From assembly GCF_032854445.1 (NCBI RefSeq), contig NC_088301.1, positions 29,746,402-29,810,401 on the forward strand: DNA of 64,000 bases, given 5' to 3'. Source of the DNA: Liolophura sinensis (lineage: Eukaryota > Mollusca > Polyplacophora > Chitonida > Chitonidae). Position numbers and translations under genes: made by a program. The notes beneath the pieces are model-generated. The model saw only the letters and a program-made list of their open reading frames with translations, was not told the DNA's origin and did not search any database. Numbering within the stretch: position 1 is the first letter of the stretch; every line of letters starts with the position of its first letter. Shown in pieces: positions 59,401-64,000 of the stretch.

Positions 59401-62400
59401 AGGAAAGCTTAGTGTCTTAGAGAATGAAGCATTGCCTTTTGATCAGCAAATAATTCATGCAATTTATATGGCCACTTAAGAGAGCTTTTTCCCGAAGTTG
59501 AATTAATTTCATATTACTTTCTTAAGTGACGGCATCAAAACAATCATTTAAAGGATTATATGTGTTTTTGTATGTGCACATTCACATGCCAAACTTTAAG
59601 TGAAATATATATGGTATATTTTAAAATTAATTTGTTCAATAATGTGCTACAAGGAATATTGTTTCTTGCATTGACTGAGTTAGCTCAAAGACCTCTATGA
59701 ACCTCTCTTTTATCAAAGCAACAAGGTGTAAATGGAGTGTGAGAATGAAGCTTGTACTTACCATGGGTGTGTAGGTGACTGTCATTGTTTGTATATCATA
59801 CAGGGTTTTCTTCTCCACCTCTATCACCTGGACTTTGTAAGGTCCAAACATCCCCTCTGTCGTGTCATCGTAAGGCCAGTAAACACATTTTTCCTAATAA
59901 ATACAAGACCGCAAATACTAACTGGCCTAGAAGGAATGAATAAGGAATAAAGGAGAGAATAAAGTTTGGGTCATTTTTGGTACAAGTGGGAAACATCCGC
60001 TTCTGGTAGACTTCTGGTAGACCATCCCACGTTAGACCAGAGATTTTATTTATTTATTTATTTGATTGGTGTTTTACACTGTACTCAAGAATATTTCACT
60101 TATACGACGACGGCCAGCATTATGGTGGGAGGAAACTGGGCAGAGCCCTGGGAAAACCCACAACCATCTGCAGGTTTTTGACAGACTTTCCCACATACAG
60201 CCAGAGAGGAAGCCAGCATGAGCTGGACTTGAACTCACAGCAACTGTATTGGTGAGAGACTCCTGGGTCATTACGCTGCGCTAGCGCGCTAACCAACTGA
60301 GCCACGGAGGCCTCAAGACCAGAGAGGAAACCAACATAACTCACACAGATCGTATTAATAAGAGGCTCTTCCTTTTTTGATTCATGAAATTACAAAGAGA
60401 TTTCTGCTCTTTTTCTTTAACACATAGCATGTGAGGAAATGCTGGCCGTCTGGTAAGGATTCTTTCAACGTCTTAGCTCAGGTACATGTGCTGGTAGGAT
60501 GTGAAGTTAGGGTCACACTATGATGTCACCTACATGTGTACGGCTGGAAGTGATTTATTTATTTATTTATATGACAGCTGTTTTATGCTGTACTCAAGAA
60601 TATTTCACTTACATGACGGCGGTCTGTACTATGGTGGGAGAAAACCTAGAAGAGCCTGGGGGAAACCCACAGCGATCTGCAGACTGCTGGCAGACCTTCC
60701 CCCGACCGGAGAGTAACCCAGCATGAGCTGACCTTGAACTCACAGCACAGAGTCCCGCACATGTGAATGACAGATCTGAATTCCAGCTACAATGTTTCAG
60801 GAATTACCGCACATATACAGAGTAACTCACATCTTCCAGAGCCTCCAGATCATTCAGCATGAGGAGACATTGTGACTTCTGTCCGTGAACCAGGCGCCAC
60901 ATGTCCACAGTGGTGTGTGGTAAAGGCATCTGGGTGGCAATGAATGCACAGTTATCTCTGTACGCCTACAATGTAAAGGTTTAATAGGGTAAGAAACCAC
61001 ACACGAAATACAGTAGTAACATGGGATTAATCTATATATCACATGATACAAACCAATAGAAGACAAAACATCAAACCATCGGTAAAAGATTCAGAACCCT
61101 TTTATTTGGTTGTCACTAAACTATTTCTCGTGATAGTGGACTTACATTTGAGGGCAAAGATCAATCTCCCGCCCAACAAGTCACCTTGAATCAGCCTAAT
61201 CAGTTACATGTTCATACACAGTTTTGTTTAATTCGCTTATTACAAGGGTAATCAATATTTATAAAATCTGCGGAATTTATGATATGTCCCATGAATAAGT
61301 TGGGTAAACTGTGTCAGATAACAAGAGTAAACAGACCTTTGTCATGACTGGACTAGATTACATGAAGCTCATAACAATAATATTTTTTTATTTATTTATT
61401 TATTTTAACATCTGATTGGAGTTTTAGGCCATACTCAAAACTATTTCCCTCTCATGACTACAGCTGGCATCATAGTGCTAGGAAACCAAGCAGAGCCAAG
61501 GAGAAACTCATGACCCCTTAAGGTAATTAATATTCATCAAATACATTAAACCTACAATACACTGATGTAAGTGTAGGTCTTACAGGTCCATCACTTAACC
61601 AGTATTAGGAATGGTAAGATATCTGTACTTACAGGTAAAAACACAGCATTAATGTAATCCGTTGTATCTGTCCATTGTGTGGATAGGAAGGGCCTCCAGT
61701 GGTCAACTACAGATATCAGGATGGAATGACACTTTCATTAGGGACTTCTCATACACACAAGTACGACAAACAACTACAACACATTATCTACCAACAATGG
61801 ATAATTTCTCATCTAGGCGATTACACATGGCTTAAAAGCTTATGGCATTTATCTCAACATGCATGCATGCTGAAACACAAGTTTCAAAGAAAAATTACAT
61901 CTTGAAATATCATAAAATCAGGGTACAGTACTGCGCAAGACCACAAGAAATATCAGTGTATGTTGGATATGCCAGTCAATGGCTATTACACTGTATAACA
62001 CACCTATGACAACGTGCTTCCAATAAATGCCGACTGCATGACTCCAGTCAAAATTCCAGCCAGTCCTCAGACGAGAGCTGACACACCATCTTTGATCACG
62101 CACAAGTCTAAACCTAGCTTATGTCACAGTTGTGTTGAGTCTACTAACTACACAGTTGTAATCAGTTCCAAGAGCAGTCTGAAACAATCGGCAACTGATT
62201 GTTCACTGCTAGGAATGTGATATGAGCGCTCTGTTGGCAACTAGTTACGATTCATGATAGCATGTTCTACATTCAGTGACCAGTTGGAACTGGTTTTGAT
62301 TAGTTGCTCATGGACCCAAGTGGCATAAGTACCTTTGTGGTTGAGTTACAACAGCATCTGTACAACTAGCCAATCAAATAGCACGTGTAAATCATGTGAT

Positions 62401-63390
62401 TACTGAATGGGGCTTTTACTGAGCTATCTTGAACAGTGATGTGGTGGTCATATGGCATAACTTGACCACTGACAGAAAATCGGCGCGGTGATATCAGTGC
62501 TCTTATGACTGAGATCAACTAGTTCCAGTTACATCCACCCCGTCGCAGATGCGTGCAGTCGTGTGTGACATAAGCTCTCAGTTATCGCAGTGTGACATTA
62601 GCTAGGCTTTATGATGATCTCCTTATATCTTCACATGCACAAAAAGTCCCTCCAACCCAAAAGGGCTTCAATTGTGTGTAGGAACACTGACCAGCAAGGA
62701 CACTAGGGTCTCTGTTTCTATGGAGATTCTCAGGAAGGCAGGCACTGACACAGTCCTTCTCTGTCACTGTAGGGGACAAGGATGCCAGCATCTTGAAAAA
62801 AATTAAGGATATTACTCATCATTAACAGCTTCAGCTGGACAGGATTGGTATAAATGTGGTAAGTCTACCATATATCCCAATACAGCTAGGAGATTTACTA
62901 CATATACCCTAAATCACCTAAAATTTCGTCCACAAAAGTGCATTTCTAGAGGCTAATAAATGTCACAAAATATTATTTTTGTTGCTGAAACTTTTTTCCA
63001 GTAAAATATCATCCCATGTTCCCACTAACCTCAAAACACCTTTCAAGAATCAATAGAATGCTCAGAATAAGGTAAAATGGGCAAGTTAGTCATGGATGAA
63101 TTTTTAAGGTCATTTAAGGTATATGTACTTTATACGGTACACCAGTACAAAATTTCAGCAGCACACGAAGATTTAAACCGCTTAACAGAAGGTCATTTCT
63201 TTCATATGTTCTGTTTTAAATTATTTCAATTTCTCCTTACCTCAAACTGCTCGAGAAGGCCTGTTTTGCCGGAATCTGAATCTTCTATTTGTAATTCTCT
63301 ATACTTTTCCTCAAACTTTGATGCCTCCATGGACATGTTTGACAGAAGAACTGCCTCAGCCAGTGCCTCATACAAGAAAGCATACTGCTC
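56351..63390 (-). CDS. Receptor-type tyrosine phosphatase, 3' eight exons (D1 end, linker, D2)
   Basis: Eight exons with GT-AG borders and fully matching phases encode 319 residues and a stop. Residues 1-50 end the active D1 domain (EQYAFLYEAL) and form the linker. D2 runs from about 51 to 310, with NRDPSVLAVDHWRPFL, TTDYINAVFL, CAFIATQMPLPHTTVDMWRL, the loop KFWPEGRDVP at 211-220, and VIVHCMNGADKCGLYCAV around 248. It ends AQYQACFDSVVAFLESF and YSNFK. In active enzymes the signature is HCx5R with a WPD loop. Here lysine replaces arginine (255) and glutamate the general-acid aspartate (215), so D2 is predicted inactive. D2 domains of receptor phosphatases usually regulate D1 or dock partners at the membrane. 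The receptor subtype cannot be told, because the ectodomain lies beyond the window. Confidence 0.95.
57280..57548 (-). mobile_element. SINE family A, full length, with perfect 13-bp TSD
   Basis: The reference copy for the family. Minus-strand head GGGGCCTCCGTGGCTCAGTT then GGTTAGCACGC (A-box region), and GAGTTCAAGTCC (B-box region). The conserved body follows, then an 18-base A tail (T run at 57280-57297). Perfect duplication TACTCAGCTTTGA lies at 57267-57279 and 57549-57561. It sits in the last phosphatase intron, in sense orientation. Confidence 0.96.
57936..58071 (-). CDS. Phosphatase exon: D2 signature with Lys for Arg
   Basis: Acceptor CATTGCAG; begins with the last base of a split Met codon, then NGADKCGLYCAVSGILERLK and on to MRINRPQVIKNL; donor CTG|GTCAGT, phase 0. 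Joined to the previous exon it gives HCMNGADK, where active enzymes have HC-x5-R. Confidence 0.95.
58209..58446 (-). mobile_element. SINE family A copy in phosphatase intron
   Basis: Diverged core ('cggccagcatcatactggaa'), 'gggaagccagcatgagctgg' and B-box region ('agttgaactcacagcgac'). The head end is 'ctggtggctccc'. Confidence 0.85.
58456..58815 (-). mobile_element. SINE family B copy in phosphatase intron
   Basis: Tail is a plus-strand (TGAG)n run at 58457-58482, then 'taatgtcgtacttaacaatt', 'cagtcatatgacggc'. The head region 'gttgtacaaactgcgctatc' is A-box-like in reverse. It is longer than the 45678 copy owing to extra internal sequence (58590-58720). Confidence 0.8.
58851..59008 (-). 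CDS. Phosphatase exon: WPE loop to VHC
   Basis: Acceptor CCATTTCAG; 52 codons plus two bases. Contains TVKQFVVKFWPEGRDVP, the helix LVTLIEEVDRWRQQSGQGP and VIVHC; donor AT|GTTAGT, phase 2. Glutamate stands where the catalytic general-acid Asp of the WPD loop would be. Confidence 0.95.
59236..59305 (-). mobile_element. SINE family B fragment
   Basis: Shares 'gcttggggttttatgttgta', 'cagtttttcactcatatgaa' and 'gacgaggagtcat' with the family; only the tail side is present. Confidence 0.7.
59762..59893 (-). CDS. Phosphatase exon: KCVYWP segment of D2
   Basis: Acceptor ATTTATTAG; 44 codons, phase 0 to 0. Starts EKCVYWPYDDTTEGMFGPYK (the family's 'KC..YWP' strand) and ends VTYTPM; donor ATG|GTAAGT. 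Confidence 0.94.
60044..60315 (-). mobile_element. SINE family A, full length, with 10-bp TSD
   Basis: The head 'gctaaccaactgagccacgg' (plus-strand view of the A-box side) and the whole body are intact. The tail is a (TTTA)n-rich run at 60044-60061. Perfect duplication AGACCAGAGA lies at 60034-60043 and 60316-60325. Sense with the phosphatase gene. Confidence 0.95.
60552..60765 (-). mobile_element. SINE family A copy in phosphatase intron
   Basis: Tail side (ATTT)n, then 'gctgtactcaagaatatttc', 'gtctgtactatggtgggag', 'agcatgagctgaccttgaac'. The head is lost after the B-box region. Confidence 0.85.
60831..60965 (-). CDS. Phosphatase exon: IATQMPL segment of D2
   Basis: Acceptor ACATTGTAG; 45 codons, phase 0 to 0. 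Contains AYRDNCAFIATQMPLPHTTV and DMWRLVHGQKSQCLLMLNDL, matching the family's 'AYIATQGPL..T..DFWRMV'; donor GAT|GTGAGT. Confidence 0.95.
61385..61520 (-). mobile_element. SINE family A fragment in phosphatase intron
   Basis: (ATTT)n tail, 'gattggagttttaggccata', 'ctggcatcatagtgctagga' and 'gaaactcatgacc'; diverged and headless. Confidence 0.75.
61633..61706 (-). CDS. Phosphatase exon: DYINA segment of D2
   Basis: Acceptor TATCTGTAG; two bases completing a Val codon, then DHWRPFLSTQWTDTTDYINA and VFLP; donor CCT|GTAAGT, phase 1 to 0. DYINA is the conserved family strand. Confidence 0.93.
61710..62691. other. Phosphatase intron
   Basis: No repeat family was recognised. Plus-strand open frames at 61699-61905 and 62014-62220 are not supported as genes. 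Confidence 0.6.
62692..62791 (-). CDS. Phosphatase exon: start of D2
   Basis: Acceptor TTTTTTTCAAG; 33 codons plus one base. Starts MLASLSPTVTEKDCVSACLP and continues ENLHRNRDPSVLA; donor G|GTCAGT, phase 1. 'ENxxxNR' matches the family's 'PENRxKNR' element, with Leu-His for the usual residues. Confidence 0.94.
63241..63390 (-). CDS. Phosphatase exon: D1 end and D1-D2 linker
   Basis: Acceptor TATTCCAG; 50 codons, phase 0 to 0. EQYAFLYEALAEAVLL is the final D1 helix. The charged linker (FEEKYRELQIEDSDSGKTG) ends LLEQFE; donor GAG|GTAAG. Earlier exons must lie beyond 64000. Confidence 0.94.
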
Positions 63391-63465
63391 CTGGAATACA
63401 AGTGATAAGTCAGTCAGAAACAGTTAAGGAAGACGCCATCAGATTAACCATGTCCTCTACCGATC

Positions 63466-63600
63466 TGTTTATTTATTGATTCATTTGATCTGATTTGGTT
63501 TATGCAGTACTCAAGAACATTTCACTTATACTATGGCGGCCAGCATTATTGTGAGAGGAAACCAGCCAAAGTCCAAGGGAAACCCACGACCATCTACTGG
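63466..63600 (-). mobile_element. SINE family A fragment in phosphatase intron
   Basis: Tail side 'gtttatttattgattcattt', 'cagtactcaagaacatttca', core 'ggcggccagcattattgtga' and 'acccacgaccatctactgg'; headless. Confidence 0.85.
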
Positions 63601-63654
63601 TTTTAATGAATGAATGGTTGAAATAAGATACGAACACATCAGACATGACACCCC

Positions 63655-63815
63655 ACCCATTTTACTCACACCGGGCTAACCAGCCATGTTTTTCTTACTC
63701 TCTGGCACTCGGCAATAACAAGTACCATTTTTAAAGTCTTTGGTATGACTTGATCCGGGTTGGATCCTGGGTCTCCAGAATTGGAGAGACGGCTCTGACC
63801 ATTAGGCGACTGAAG
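63655..63815 (-). mobile_element. tRNA-headed SINE piece related to the 26385 copy
   Basis: Shares 'accatttttaaagtctttgg', 'tggcactcggc' and a head region 'gaccattaggcgactgaagt' with 26385-26640 ('aatttttaaagtctttgtta', 'attaggccaccaa'). B-box-like 'ggttggatcctgggtctcc'. Confidence 0.7.
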
Positions 63816-64000
63816 TGGTCGGCTCTCATGGTTTCAGAACAATACCTATGTCAAAATCCATACCAGAGCAAAATAGATGATAAGTTTGTTGAAAATGGGC
63901 AAAACAGCCTGACAATCTTGATCTATGAATTGTCATGGTGAAGATATGCATGTGGCAAGTTTCAATTCAACACAATCAACCATTCTGAATAAAAATGTGT

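Noticed and set aside
63077-63427. 116-codon plus-strand open frame
   Set aside because: It is the antisense shadow of the phosphatase exon at 63241-63390.

Overview
This is a eukaryotic nuclear window from an invertebrate, most likely a lophotrochozoan and probably a mollusc. It is AT-leaning, intron-rich and gene-poor. It carries many tRNA-derived SINE copies and many minisatellites. No prokaryotic, organellar or viral genes were recognised. The lineage call rests on the SINE style and on the divergent receptor tyrosine phosphatase. It is an inference.

Two multi-exon genes can be reconstructed, both on the minus strand. (1) A tetraspanin has seven coding exons between 46584 and 33312. They hold TM1 to TM4 and a large extracellular loop with the CCG, PDTCC and GC cysteine motifs. 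All exon junctions are in frame, but the last few residues and the stop are not settled. (2) The 3' part of a receptor-type protein tyrosine phosphatase has eight exons between 63390 and 56351. They encode the end of the first phosphatase domain, the linker and the whole second (D2) domain, 319 residues to the stop. The rest of the gene lies beyond 64000. The D2 domain looks catalytically dead: the arginine of the Cys-x5-Arg signature is lysine, and the WPD loop reads WPE.

Positions 1 to 20000 hold no recognised family. They do contain three ATG-to-splice-donor segments on the minus strand, all ending in phase 0 (19553, 11228, 4435). These could be alternative first exons of a gene running off the left edge. 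A plus-strand signal-peptide exon lies at 13783, with a phase-compatible small exon at 18015. Positions 8112 to 8351 hold three perfect cAMP-response elements.

Positions 20600 to 24700 are a minisatellite cluster, including a 2.3 kb array of 22-bp units with higher-order structure. Around 28148 to 28470 is a plus-strand membrane-anchor exon with a repeated cytoplasmic tail and an apparent one-base frameshift. Positions 33300 to 46600 are the tetraspanin; its introns hold 23-, 26-, 20- and 105-bp tandem arrays. Positions 46600 to 56350 are mainly repeats, an inverted repeat and the phosphatase 3' flank. Positions 56351 to 64000 are the phosphatase exons, with SINEs in the introns.
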